Positions 45,845-57,500 of a DNA stretch of 64,000 nucleotides are shown here, piece after piece. This DNA is from Ailanthus altissimus. Taxonomy: Eukaryota > Streptophyta > Magnoliopsida > Sapindales > Simaroubaceae. The notes below the pieces were generated by a model. The model was not told the origin of the DNA. It made no database searches and saw nothing but the letters and a program-made list of their open reading frames with translations. Within the stretch, counting starts at the first letter, position 1; each line of letters begins with the position of its first letter. The position numbers and the translations under genes were made by a program. Location of the stretch: contig OX327690.1 of assembly GCA_946807835.1 (NCBI GenBank), forward strand, positions 12,496,501-12,560,500, written 5' to 3'.

Positions 45845-48530
45845 TCTAGGGGTTAAGTCAGGTATAATTTGTCGTTGCTCATAAAATCTACAAGCATATT
45901 GGTAGTGGGGTAACAACGTAGATAATGGCGCGACATAATTCTCAATCACACCATCAACAAATCCCTTGATGCTAGAATCGTAGATCATTATTTATCGATG
46001 CAAGATATCCATCTTAGCCGTAACCCAATGCTGTTAATTGTAGTTGATAGGAATATAAACCTACATAAAATTCAAATAAGTCTCACAAATAGTACTACAA
46101 GTTATAAACAAAAACTAACTCTCATATAACAAATATTATATTTTATCTTATTAACCTCAATCTACATCCGTACACCGAGTAAATCTTCTTTTGCGCCTTG
46201 GGCATATGACATCACGTCATTACTCTATGCAATGATAGAAATGTCATTTTTGTGTTCTCCATAGAAGAGTCTAAAAGTCTCCTAAAAATGCAACGTCATC
46301 GAATAATCAATAAAGTGCACATAAGAAAATGTAATTAATTTAATTCAATACTTACAAAGAAGTACGAATCCATAAAAGTGGACAATTGTGGCAATGCATT
46401 AATGTAATAGTTTTGCTTAAGTCAGATCACCTTCAAATACTCATTAATATGCTGCATTAACAAATAATTAAAATTATAAATTATTTAATATATTTCAACA
46501 CATATGATTACTGTCAAGTTAATGTGTAAATTTAAATAAATAAATTTTACTTATAAAGTCATCTAATCAGCTGTGTAGCAATTCTCGAAACTATGTCGGG
46601 TTAGCGTCAAGGCCAGGGAAAATGACTACACCCTCATCTTTGTCTAACCAGGCCTGAAACTCAACTAAGATGGCTGAGTTTATCTATTGCAATGGATTCA
46701 TGTCTGCTTGAGGTTGTACTTCAATTTTAATTTTCTTCTTCTCGTGTATCTTTTGTGGAAAGGGATTTGTATATAGGGTGTGCAAATACCATGTAGGCCT
46801 ATACGGTCTTCCATACTGACTCATACTCTTATGCAAGGCAGGTAAGATTTTAACACTTACAGGACTGTCAATCAGTGGTTGGGGTTGTATGTCATGACCA
46901 GTAGCTGGGGTCTGAAAACTATATTAACTGCATGTGGGTGTGTTCTCTCCAAACTAAAATATATGTATATATTAAAATAAATCAAATTGTAATTAAGATA
47001 AGGAAAAATTAATTCGATTTTAAATTTAGTTTGCTCACTATATTATGGCTTTTGTTGGGATGGAATGATCATGATTGCCTAAAGTATGTCATCATCTGTT
47101 GCATCTGCTGTGTAAGATCAGTCTAGAGCTGATCAACCATTGTAAAAATTTCATCCCTATCCTTGTCTATTCTCTACAGAAGTACAGTTTCAGTATGCTC
47201 AAATCTCTTAATCATCTCCTCCCGCAGTTGCTTAATCTGATGTGTAATGTCATGGTTTATAGATGCACTGTGTTCAGACTACAAGAAACATAACAATAGT
47301 TAATGACTTATTTATAAATATATGAAAATTTCTCTTTAGTTAATCACGTAAATAAGTAATATACCGTTGCTTCTAATACTGGTGCTGATATTTGTGAATT
47401 TACCCATTCATATCCATCCCCTTCATATCTATATTATCATTGTTAGGGTCGCTGAAATGGACATAAGCCCTTAAACGTTTGCTCTTGCTCCTTTCATAAT
47501 CATACATATTTGGTAAGTCCCCAGCATAACTTTCGCTTGGAATGCCTAGATGTTTAACCATTTGCACGACTGCCTCTTTTTTCTTATGATCTTTTGATAC
47601 TAATTTACGATGTACCGAAAGAACCTACAAATATAAAATTAAGTTACGCTTAATACAAAATAAAAGTTATATACATATACTTTTCATTAATCACAACACA
47701 TACCAAATCCTTTTCTAATATTGTATGCTTAATGTCATCGAACTGTGGAGTCCCTCGAGTTGTATAATTCAAAATACGAGGGATGCGATCACTATAGTGA
47801 AAACCAAAAATCTTACTACACACTGAAATTGTCTCGAAAATTCATATCTAATATAATTATTTTTAAAATATAAGTTTGATGTATACAAAAATAAATAAAT
47901 AATTAAGATCAAAATGTTAAGTATAAGAAAATTATGACGTACTAAAGATGCGTGCAAAAATTCATACATGTTGTAACTCTTAATTTACTCTTTGCAAACC
48001 CTTTTGTATTTATTTTCTCAAGTTTTTAAAATGCGGCCTTCTTAAGTGAATTATAAAGTACGGTCCATGCAATATTGCCCTATAAATACTTATTAAACTC
48101 ATCAAGGTCGTCCACTAAACATAGTACAAAATTTTAAATCTCACTACGTTCATTGCATGAGATCGAAACACAATGCACAAAATAGAATAAACTCAACTTT
48201 ACTGCATCTTCATCGTCGATCTCCGTTAGTTTCAAACGTCCGTACCAATTATCAAGAAATATGTACGATAATTTTTTTACCCTTAAAAAATATGTATCCC
48301 ATAATCGAGTGCTCAATTTTCTATTTAGTTATTGGGTGGGAGGGTAATCTCGCATTTCTAGTCCGGTGATTAGTACAAACTTCTGCGGCTAAATCGGATG
48401 TATTTTTTCCTATGTAAAACCACATCTCATCTTGTAAATTAGAGATATGCACCTCATGTAATAATAACTCGTGCACCAAAATACTGGAGAATGTCAAATT
48501 TAGCATATTTAAGAAATGCCCCATACACGT
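45845..48530 (-). pseudogene. DUF1985-Ulp1 (C48 protease) gene of the two-gene MULE
   Basis: Read on the minus strand, the N-terminal DUF1985 part shows LQDEMWFYIGKN (near 48430) and RLWDTYFLRVKKLSYIFLDN. DDEDAVKLSLFYFVH follows, then LVDDLDEFNKYL near 48100. The middle has coiled-coil-like sequence near 47100-47250 (DEIFTMVDQL). The peptidase region near 46070-45850 reads VYIPINYN then QHWVTAKMDILHR, with the catalytic His-Trp at 46030-46025. IMIYDSSIKGFVDGVIENYV and YACRFYEQRQIIPDL follow. The catalytic Cys block was not located and stops interrupt the frame. It is transcribed toward the transposase. Confidence 0.78.
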
Positions 48531-49079
48531 CTGCCTAAATAATAATTTTTAATTCTTTGTTAGTTTTTCTTTTTTACTTTTTAGACTCCATATATTCGAA
48601 TAAGCCGTCACTAATGCATGAAAAAATATATAATTTGGAAGTCTATATTTTTTCAATACCTTATTTTTGCTATAACAATTAAGAAAATAAAATAAAATAA
48701 TAAATTAATATTATTAACAAATAACAAGCATAAATATTAACTAACATACAATATTATTTACCAAAAAATTAATTCACAAATAATATAGATTAATTCAATA
48801 GACATAAAAGAAAAAGAGAAATTAATTACTAACATATTAATCAATATATTATAATAATTAATTATATATTAAATTTTTTTAATATATAATTAATTACAAA
48901 AGGCACTCATTAAATAAATAATGTTACAAAAAATTAAAATTATTATTACTTAAATGAGTCATTTAACCAACTTATTAATTAATGTTAATTAATTGCTTAA
49001 TAGATTCTAAATTACATTTAATTTTTAAAAATAGAATTAAATTAAATTTATTTAATTTAATTTTTTAAAAAAAATTACA

Positions 49080-49432
49080 TTGAGCCACGTGGCAGCCTAT
49101 GAAGGCGCCATGTGGCACAACAGTGCAGCATCGCGGACTTTGAGTCCCCGATGCTCTGTGAGATGCGCCCTTGGGTGCATCTTGAGGCCATCGATGGCCT
49201 CGAGTTTGAAGTTAAAAACAACGCCGGTCGGTCGCCATCTACTTCGGTCCATTACACCCAAAACTCTATTTTTTTTATATTTTTTATACCATTCTAACCT
49301 ATTTTTCACATATAATTCATTAATTTCACCTATTTATCAAAAATAAAAGTTTTGACTAATAAAACATAATTATTCTAAATTTAATTAAAAAATAATAATA
49401 ATAAATTATGAGGGCTACTTACAAAATTTTTC
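49080..49432 (-). repeat. Probable right TIR of the two-gene MULE
   Basis: A GC-rich, CpG-bearing block (49085-49240, including CCACGTGGCAGCC and CCATCGATGGCCTCGAG) is followed by AT-rich DNA to about 49432. The same zoning and a similar outer end occur in the TIRs of the 14-21 kb MULE. With no left partner in the window the call rests on similarity alone. Overlapping open frames on both strands here are not conserved. Confidence 0.55.
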
Positions 49433-51384
49433 ATAAAATAAATTCTTTCTTTTCAACTCTTTTTAAATGTGAGATTAAAGGATTAAATTTTGACAAATAC
49501 CAAGACAATGAAATAAACTCCCTTCTCTTGTGGAGCTCTTTTGGATTGGACATGCCTCAATAGTGGTATCTATGTGCATTGTCTCTCAAGAATCCCATAA
49601 TTATGTAATGTATTCATGTGCATTGTCTCTCACTGTCCCATCATACAAAAGGTACGCATTTAGAGTGAGTGCGCCTCACTACTCGATTGTTCGCATCAAA
49701 TCTCAAGTTCTCTATTGCACTCCCTAAATAGGGTTCTTTGTACCCATTCCCTCACAATATTACTTCACTATCAGTCATTGAAGAATACTTGGGTTTAGAG
49801 GATGATCCCCCTTTCTCGCGCAAAAGCAATCATTCGAACACGCTGCGGCACATTTTATTGGGAAGGATCGAAATAAATTGTATACGAATAATGGTCTGTT
49901 TTTTTAATTTTTAGAGAGGAGAAATCATAATTACTCACTCTTGAAAGGGGAATTATGATTGCTCTAATGAGAAAAAATTTTCTTAAAGAATCCTCGTTTC
50001 CCATCCACTCGGAGCCACCAAACAGAAAAGTCCCAGTTCTTTTAAAAGTTCAATTCCATTCTCTCATCCACCACCTCAACTAAACATCCCCTTAGTTTCT
50101 TGTAAGTACTGCATCACGAAGTTGTCTCTGGTCTTTTGACGAACATGTTTAACAAATACCCCTTAAAAGAGCAGTAACATTCAGGAAAAAAAAAAAACCC
50201 TAAACACAAACACAAACACAAGCATCAGCATCGCTTTTGTAAAGTACCGTTACTCTCTCGGCTTAGGCGGCCATGCATTCACAGGCAATGCAGTTGAGGT
50301 TGGATTTTACCCAGAAGATAATAGTAACATGAAATTACATATTCCTTTATGGCACTCTCGCAAGACGGGATTTTATCAGTTCAATATCTCTAAACACTCG
50401 TCCGTTCTCTTTTTTTGCTCCATTAAAAAAGCATTGTAAAATAGAAACTCGAACAAAACGGGGGAAAATTACAAAGGTGTATATTGTTCCCATCTTGAAG
50501 CACATATCAAGGAAGAAACTGAAGGGAGCGTCTTCATAAGCCCAAGTTTCTTCATACTTCTCATCAAGTAGCAAGAGCAATTCTTGATTGAAGGACGAAG
50601 CTATAGACCAACTGCCAGATAAATCTACCGACAACCAAAATGGGCCATTAGCAAGAATTTCGTAATATCCTCAGAAACTCGGAAGGAAAGACTAAATGCC
50701 CATAAACGTATAGTGATTGAACATGAGATTATCTGCAGTCTAGATCTCAAACCTTGACCATACAAAATCTATAGGGAACACTCCAATATCATTTGATAGA
50801 TTATATACAACCGTCTTCACCAGAGAAATTCTCATCTGTAAACTGAAAGCTGAAAGCTGAAAGCCACAAAGTAAGAACTGACCAACAAATTTTCCCCTCA
50901 ACATGATGCATCTGAGGTCTCTCTAAAATCTTACCTATAAAACTTCCCCTCTGAAACACTGCATCCTCCTTTTGCTGATACTCTGATAATGGTAAAAGTC
51001 CTTAAATTGCCAACAAATGATATGATATGATCACCCAGTAAACATAATCTTACTCTTCTTTAGCGGTAATTTTCTACAGAATATAAACTGCAACTCTACC
51101 TTTTCTTAGCTCCCACTTGCTCGGTTGAAGCTTCCCCATATTTCTATCTTCCTCCTCTTCTGGATATAAACCTTTTCTCCCAACGCCTTTAGACCCATAT
51201 TCCCTCGTCACAAAAAAATAATAATTTCAACATATGTATCTATAACTTGTACATATGCCCATTGTTGAGGGTAGGGGGTGTCAATTAACTGTAAGATAGT
51301 TTCTGCACATCTGAGAAGTTTCAAGTGTTTCTCTTCACCAAAAATAATGTTGCATCTACCAAAAATAAGAGAACTGCAGAACAA
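49433..51384. other. Intergenic region and probable COG1 3' UTR
   Basis: No gene was recognised from 49433 to about 50150. At 50190-50330 the plus strand has AAAACCCTAAACACAAACAC followed by an ATG with a very short frame, which looks like a plant 5' leader but leads nowhere. A 95-codon minus-strand frame at 50347-50634 has no recognised domain. The 3' UTR of COG1 should begin at 51384 and run leftward. Confidence 0.4.
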
Positions 51385-51558
51385 TCAAGAATCTGCTCTT
51401 GTTGCAGTGAAAGACGAAAGAAGACCTGCAGCTTGGGCAGGTAGAATGTCACCAAATGTCGACATGGCAGCTGCTGATCTATCCTTGAATATGCCCACTT
51501 GACTATCTGTTAACATGGTCCCCAATTTCAGAGTGCTCTCTCCAAATCTGCTACCAAC
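51385..51558 (-). CDS. COG1: COG1 terminal exon with stop codon
   Basis: This is 174 bp, entered in phase 0 after GACCAG. It encodes [20 protein letters not shown], then a Gly/Ala-rich tail with [18 protein letters not shown] and a final Ala-Asp-Ser before TGA. The AAGLLSSF ending is typical of plant COG1 carboxyl termini, so the stop is likely authentic. The 3' UTR should lie in the 50.3-51.4 kb stretch; no unambiguous cleavage signal was found. Confidence 0.92.
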   Translation of the reverse strand, partial: VGSRFGESTLKLGTMLTDSQVGIFKDRSAAAMSTFGDILPAQAAGLLSSFTATRADS

Positions 51559-54500
51559 CTGGTCATAATAATAAAAGTAAGCCATTATTGAGACCTTGTG
51601 TTTCCAAATATACCAGGATTGGACAACAAAAACATCAAACAATTTTCAAAGCAGAGCTCAGTAATTATCCACATATAGAACAGATAAGTACATATTTTGT
51701 TGAAGTCACAATAAATTACTTAAATTCTGAGTTTATCACTCTAAACAAAAGAGTATATCAACAAAACCACAGCAACTAATTGAAACCCATGGATAAAATC
51801 GTTTTTCTATTGTCTAGGTCCCCAAATTTCATGTTTTTCTAATTAAGGACACAGGTTGCATAATTTTCTTCTGTGAAACATTTTTCATTATTACTGAAGG
51901 TAAAGGGGTAAAATGGAAATTCAAAGGCTTACATTCCATTAAAAATAGCTCTTTATGGTTAATAATTAGCAGAAAATTAACAGCAGAGACATTTTGAAAA
52001 AAACTAGGAATTTATGCCCTTGAATAAAAAAGGTGAAAACTTAGGGACCTAGACGAATACCCCATAATCTATCACATTGACTGGAAGTTGAGGACCTAGA
52101 TGATAATACCTCATAAAATATCACATTGACTATATAACTCTTGACTTGGTTAAAATAGTAATATATGCTTCAACAAATACTAAATTAACTAATATAAAAG
52201 AATTCTTTAAAATAAATTGAATAGGACCCTTTCTTTTACATATTTTCTGCATCAAGATTTTAGTTCAAGCCAAAAAAAAAGAGAGAGATTGCAGTTCAAG
52301 CACAATGACAATCGTTAAAATCTTATAATTAATGCTGCACTTCAGATTCATAAAGTTATGAGTCCAAATAATACATAGATAAAACCAGTAGTGCAGAATA
52401 CCCGAAATGTAAAGACTCAGCAATGAATAGACATTTAAGATAGGGGTGGGTGATTTAGACTGAACTGACCAGTCGGTCTGGTTTCCCTAATTCAGTTCCA
52501 GTCAGTCCAAGATTAAGAAAACCAATTGGTTGTCGGTTTCCTGTCTGAACCGAACAATGATGAAAAGAACTGAATTTTTGCTCACATGAACCCACCTGCA
52601 CTGGATTAAAAACTCAAAAAGTAAAAAAAAACAAATAAAATGCAGCATTTTGGCTGCTGAAGAGGAAACCAAGCCTTAGCCTAACAACCCCATTATCAAA
52701 CACAAGACAGGCCTCTCATCCCAACCAAACCCTAAATCCCTAAGTGAGTCCAAGCAACGATGCTGCCACTAATCGCCAAGCCAGATGGAGCCAGTCAGTC
52801 AGACAGTGAAATGATTGACTGTCCTAGCCGTGATTTCTGCCTTTAATTTTGATTTTTTAAAGTTTTAAGCAAGCTTTTAGTTTTGAGTGGCTTAGAAAAG
52901 AACATGTACCCTTTTTGGAAGCCAAGACCCAGATCTATCATCTATGGCTTCAATTTCTCATCTGAAACAAAACAGTTCCACACATCTGGAGTCGATCAGT
53001 TATGGTTTCAAGTCAGTTCTGGACTGAACCAACCTGTAATTGCACCTGCCCACCCTGAATTTAAGACAAGCATTTCTTGCATGACAAAGGCTATCCTCAA
53101 CTTGCCTGTTTTGTGATAAATTTGATCACAATCCTACAAATGCTTTTCTCATATCTAATTGTTTAAACCTGGACCATGTTATGAACCTTTAAACAACTTA
53201 TGAGAATTTTATAATATTTTTATGAGAAATATAAGTATTTGATTGAGGCAAGGTCATGCAATTTATTTTATTATTTATTATATTAATATTTTCTTTTGGT
53301 CAATCGTTGAATTGAAGAATTGAATTAAAAAAATGAAAATGGGAATCATTCTATAAAGATGAAGCATCTTTCTTTTCTTTTTTTCAATCACCCGCCTGTA
53401 ATACTATAATCATATTTATTCAAATTATGAGTCTTGATATTTGATATTGGACAAGGCCAAAGAGGAATTTTAGGAAAAAGATCCTTTGGATCTCTTTCTA
53501 ACGTGTGCAAATTAATTGTAAAACTTCCACATATAAAATGACGTGACACTATATTTGATTGTCACTTCCTATGTTTTAATGTATCTAACAATCTTTTATT
53601 TCCATCACTTTTTACCATATTAGTACATTTGTTAGACTTTGTATTGTTAGTTTGTATATGTAGCAGTATAGTGTTTTCACAGGAAAAGACTTGGAATTTT
53701 TTTTAACAAAAAGAAAGGAAGTCTCAACATAATGAGAATTATAGGGGAATAGCCATGGGAAATGTTGAAGGGCTCATTTTAAGATGAAGTTACTACAAAT
53801 TTTCATGTTTCCCTTTTTATTTAGGTCCTAATTTACTTTCCTATTTTGGACTCTGTGTGTCCATGATTCTAGAGATCTCTTATGTGTTTAGCAAGCAAGC
53901 TCTATATATAAACTATTGTCATGTGTAACTTATTATAGTTAATAAAACATTTTCTTTCAACATGGTATCAAAGCCTAAACCCATAGACAAGCTTTCTTCC
54001 TTCAACACCTTGTTTATGCCTTGCAATTTTAAAAAAACCCCTAGTTGCAATTTTATGAAACTTAATTTTCTCTTTCATGTTGTATTATCATGGCACCTTC
54101 AACAACCTTCTCCTTGAGTCCTCGTGGTGGTGTATCCATCATAGCTGTTAAACTTAATGAGTCAAACTTTTTTTACTTTGGTCACAAGGTGTTGGACTTA
54201 GCCTAGAAAATTCAAAGTTTTTGACTGTACACACATTAAAAAAAATATGCTACTTGGAGAAGAGATGATGCGATTGTTCATTCTTGGCTTTGGAACACTA
54301 TGGAGGCACATGTTGATTGCTAATACCAATAGTATGTGGAAAGCTCTCCACCAAAGACATTCTCAAGACAAGAATAGATGCTTTATATAACTATATTTCC
54401 TCTTGTAAACAAAGTGATCACTCTCTTAGTGAATATTATGGCACACTAGAAGGTTTGTGGGAGGAATTGAATTTATATCATCCACTTACCATTGATATTG

Positions 54501-57500
54501 AAGTTCAAAGAAAGCAAAGAGAAGGATTTAAAGTTGCAAAGTTCTGGTCGCGAGCGGATGCTATGTATAAATCATCTCACAATAATATCTTGTCCGATGC
54601 AGAGCTGTCATCTACTAGTGTTGCTTATGCTTATCTTTAAAGAATTGAAGCTATATCTCCTTAGCCAGTATCTTCACACTCTTAAGTAGATGCTCTACTC
54701 TTGCTTATGGTCGTGGAAAGTCACTAGTTAAGGGAAGGCTGAGGTCGGGGTCATAGTTGAGCATTATGGTTGTACCAATCATATGCTTAAGAAATGTTGT
54801 GAAAAGAATGTGCCCGAGAAATGTTGGGAAAAGTTTAATCAAGTCACCTCACCATCATCTACTAGTGTTGCTTATGCTTATCTTTAAAGAATTGAAGCTA
54901 TATCTCCTTAGCCAGTATCTTCACACTTTTAAGTAGATGCTCTACTCTTGCTTATGGTCGTGGAAAGTCACTAGTTAAGGGAAGGCTGAGGTCGGGGTCA
55001 TAGTTGAGCATTATGGTTGTACCAATCATATGCTTAAGAAATGTTGTGAAAAGAATGTGCCCGAGAAATGTTGGGAAAAGTTTAATCAAGTCACCTCACC
55101 ATCTAAAGCCTATACTGTTAATGTAGTCTTCTCGGCCTCTTAATTCTTCTTTTGGAAATAGTCATTAGTTTTCTAGTAGCACCTACCAAACTTCTCACCA
55201 TCTCCACAACCAGTTTAAAACCCACAACCCCAACCAACTTCTGCAGTTACTTTAGCACACTTAAGTACAGCTATTGTTTATCTTTCTACCTCTAGTTCTC
55301 CTTTGATTATTGATTTTGAAGCCTCCTTCCAAATAACTAGTAAGAGTTTTTTTCATAATTCTCCAATAACTTAAGTTTACCATCAAGATACCTAGAGAAA
55401 GGCTACCAGTGAACAACTTGTAATACTGCTTGTGATGCCCCCATTTTTGAATCCCTTCCAAGAAGAGATATTAGCTCTGTTGTAATTGTTTTGTTCCTTA
55501 TTAGGACCAACCTATTACCTTACACAGAGATACACATAAATGTTCCACTCCTTACTCCATTGCATAATATGTTACTTACGACTTTCTTTCTCCATCTTTT
55601 TTATCCTTTCCTTTATCTTTATCATCTGTCGCCATTCAAAAAACTAAAAATCATCATAAGGATATTGCTCATCCTAGTTCGACATGTGCTATGAAGCAAA
55701 GATGAATGCCTTATGTGACCTTATGTGATTGTAATACTTAGGAGTCTTGGCTTAAAGACTTATTGGTTGTAGGTGGGTCTTTGCCACTAAATATCAACAG
55801 GATGGTTTAATTGAAAGGCTAAAGGCCGATTTGGTTGCTAGAGGTTACACTCAAATTTATGGTGTTGACTACTTTCAAATAATTTCTCCCATTGCTCAAC
55901 TGAATTTTGTTAGGGTTTTGATTGTATGGTTGCTTCTACGATTTTCCATATTTCAACTTCATGTAGAAAATATGCCATTCATATGGCAAAATTCAAGAGG
56001 AAGTTTATATGGAGCAACCTCAAAGATTCATTGCTTATGGAGAGTTAAAAGTTTGCAATCGAAAAAGGTGATTTAATGCCTAAACCTTCGAGGTTATGGT
56101 CTGATAAATTTAAGGGAGTGTTATTCTCATTTGGCTTCAATATGATCCATTCCGAGCATTCAGCTTTTGTAAAATAGTGAGAAACAAGTATTGTCATCCT
56201 TATTGTTTATGTTGATGACATTATTGTGTTTGGTAGTGACTTAAAGGGCATAAAAGTCAAGAAGTCATAGGGCATAGAAGAATTCAAGAATCAATTGAAA
56301 AGGTGCTTCCAAACTAATGATTTAGGGCAAAGTAGATACTTCTTTAGGATTGAAGTGGCAACAAGTAAAAGAGGAATTATGTTATTTCAATGCAAATATG
56401 TTCATAACTTGTTGACATTGGAATGTTGAGATCAAAACCAATTGATACTCCTAAGGATTGTAGCTCAGCACCAAATGCTGAAGAAAGTTATAATTCGAAT
56501 GATACAAGGAGATACAGAAGTATCGTAGTGAAGCTATTACTCAACTAGATATAGCTTTTAGAGCGAGTGCTCATCAATACATGCAATCTCTTAAGATGAA
56601 GCATTGGGAGGCAGTATGTAAAATGCTTGATACTATTGGCCTTGGTTTTCTATATAAGAAAGGTCCACAGCTAGACATCGTTAGTTTTTATAATGCAGAT
56701 TGGGCAGGTGCAAAGGCTGATTGCAAGTCAACTAGTGATTATTGTACTTCTCTTAGAGGAAATGTAGTAAGTTGGAGAGGCAAAAAGCAAAATGCTATTG
56801 CTAGTTCTAGTGCCGAAGCTGTGTATAGAGATATGACCCACACTGCTTGTGAACAAATATGGCTAAAATATTTGCTCAAAGAGTTACAAGTTAATATTGA
56901 AAATGATCATGTACTTGGCAAGTAATCTGATGTTTCATGAGAGGACCAAGCATATTAAAGTAGATGGCCACTTCATTCGAGAAGCAATGATGAAAGAAGA
57001 GGTCACTCCATATATCAAGTCCAACGATCAAGTTGGTGATCTCTTCACAAAAGGCAGTCCGTTAAGACTTGTTCCTACATCTCTGTTCCAAGCTGGGCAT
57101 TGGAAACATTATGCAACAACTTGCAGAGAGTCTTGAAACTTTTTTATGCCTCATTTTTCATTTAGGTCCTAATTTCCTTTCCTATTTTGGTCTTTGCATG
57201 TCCATGATTCTAGAGATCTCTTATGTGTTTAGCAAGCAGGCTCTGTATATAAGCTGCTGTTGTGAGTACCTTATTATCATTAATAATACATATTTCTTGT
57301 AATTTCATAATGTTTATCCAAAACCTCCTTTGTGCAAAAGATGTTTGTTTTAAAACAACATTGCCATGAGTTAGAACACTCTTTATTGATTGAAAGAATA
57401 AATAAAATTCATAAACAGCAGCTAATCAACCTATGTATAATTATCTTTGTCTACTAAAAAAATCTCACACAATTTGTACAAGAACCAAGGACTATGTTCA

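Larger units (their letters stand above)
43150..49432. mobile_element. Two-gene Mutator-like element (transposase plus Ulp1), left end lost
   Basis: A mudrA-type transposase on the plus strand (43150-45505) faces a DUF1985-Ulp1 gene on the minus strand (45840-48530). The right flank, 49080-49432, has TIR structure: a GC-rich inner part with CCACGTGGC, then AT-rich DNA. Its outer end on the minus strand, TGAAAAATTTTGTAAGTAGC, resembles the left end of the 14-kb MULE (GAAAAAATGTTAAAAGCGAC). The left TIR is missing because the sequence changes directly into truncated copia at about 43150. Plant MULEs that carry Ulp1-like genes are known; this matches that architecture. Confidence 0.75.
53763..57310 (+). 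mobile_element. Decayed Ty1-copia retrotransposon inside the last COG1 intron
   Basis: A short LTR element lies antisense to COG1. The left LTR starts near 53763 (TGTTGAAGGG) and ends near 53961. It is followed directly by TGGTATCAAAGCC, a typical Ty1-copia primer-binding site. The right LTR (about 57130-57300) shares blocks such as TCCATGATTCTAGAGATCTC and CTTATGTGTTTAGCAAGCA with the left one but differs by substitutions and short deletions. Between them lie remnants of gag, reverse transcriptase and RNase H in the right order. Frames are broken throughout, and a protease-integrase block is largely missing. No convincing 5-bp target duplication remains. LTR divergence and the internal damage imply an old, immobile copy. 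Confidence 0.85.

Noticed and set aside
50347..50634. 95-codon minus-strand frame downstream of COG1
   Set aside because: It lies in or near the COG1 3' UTR, lacks a recognised domain and has no separate promoter signs.
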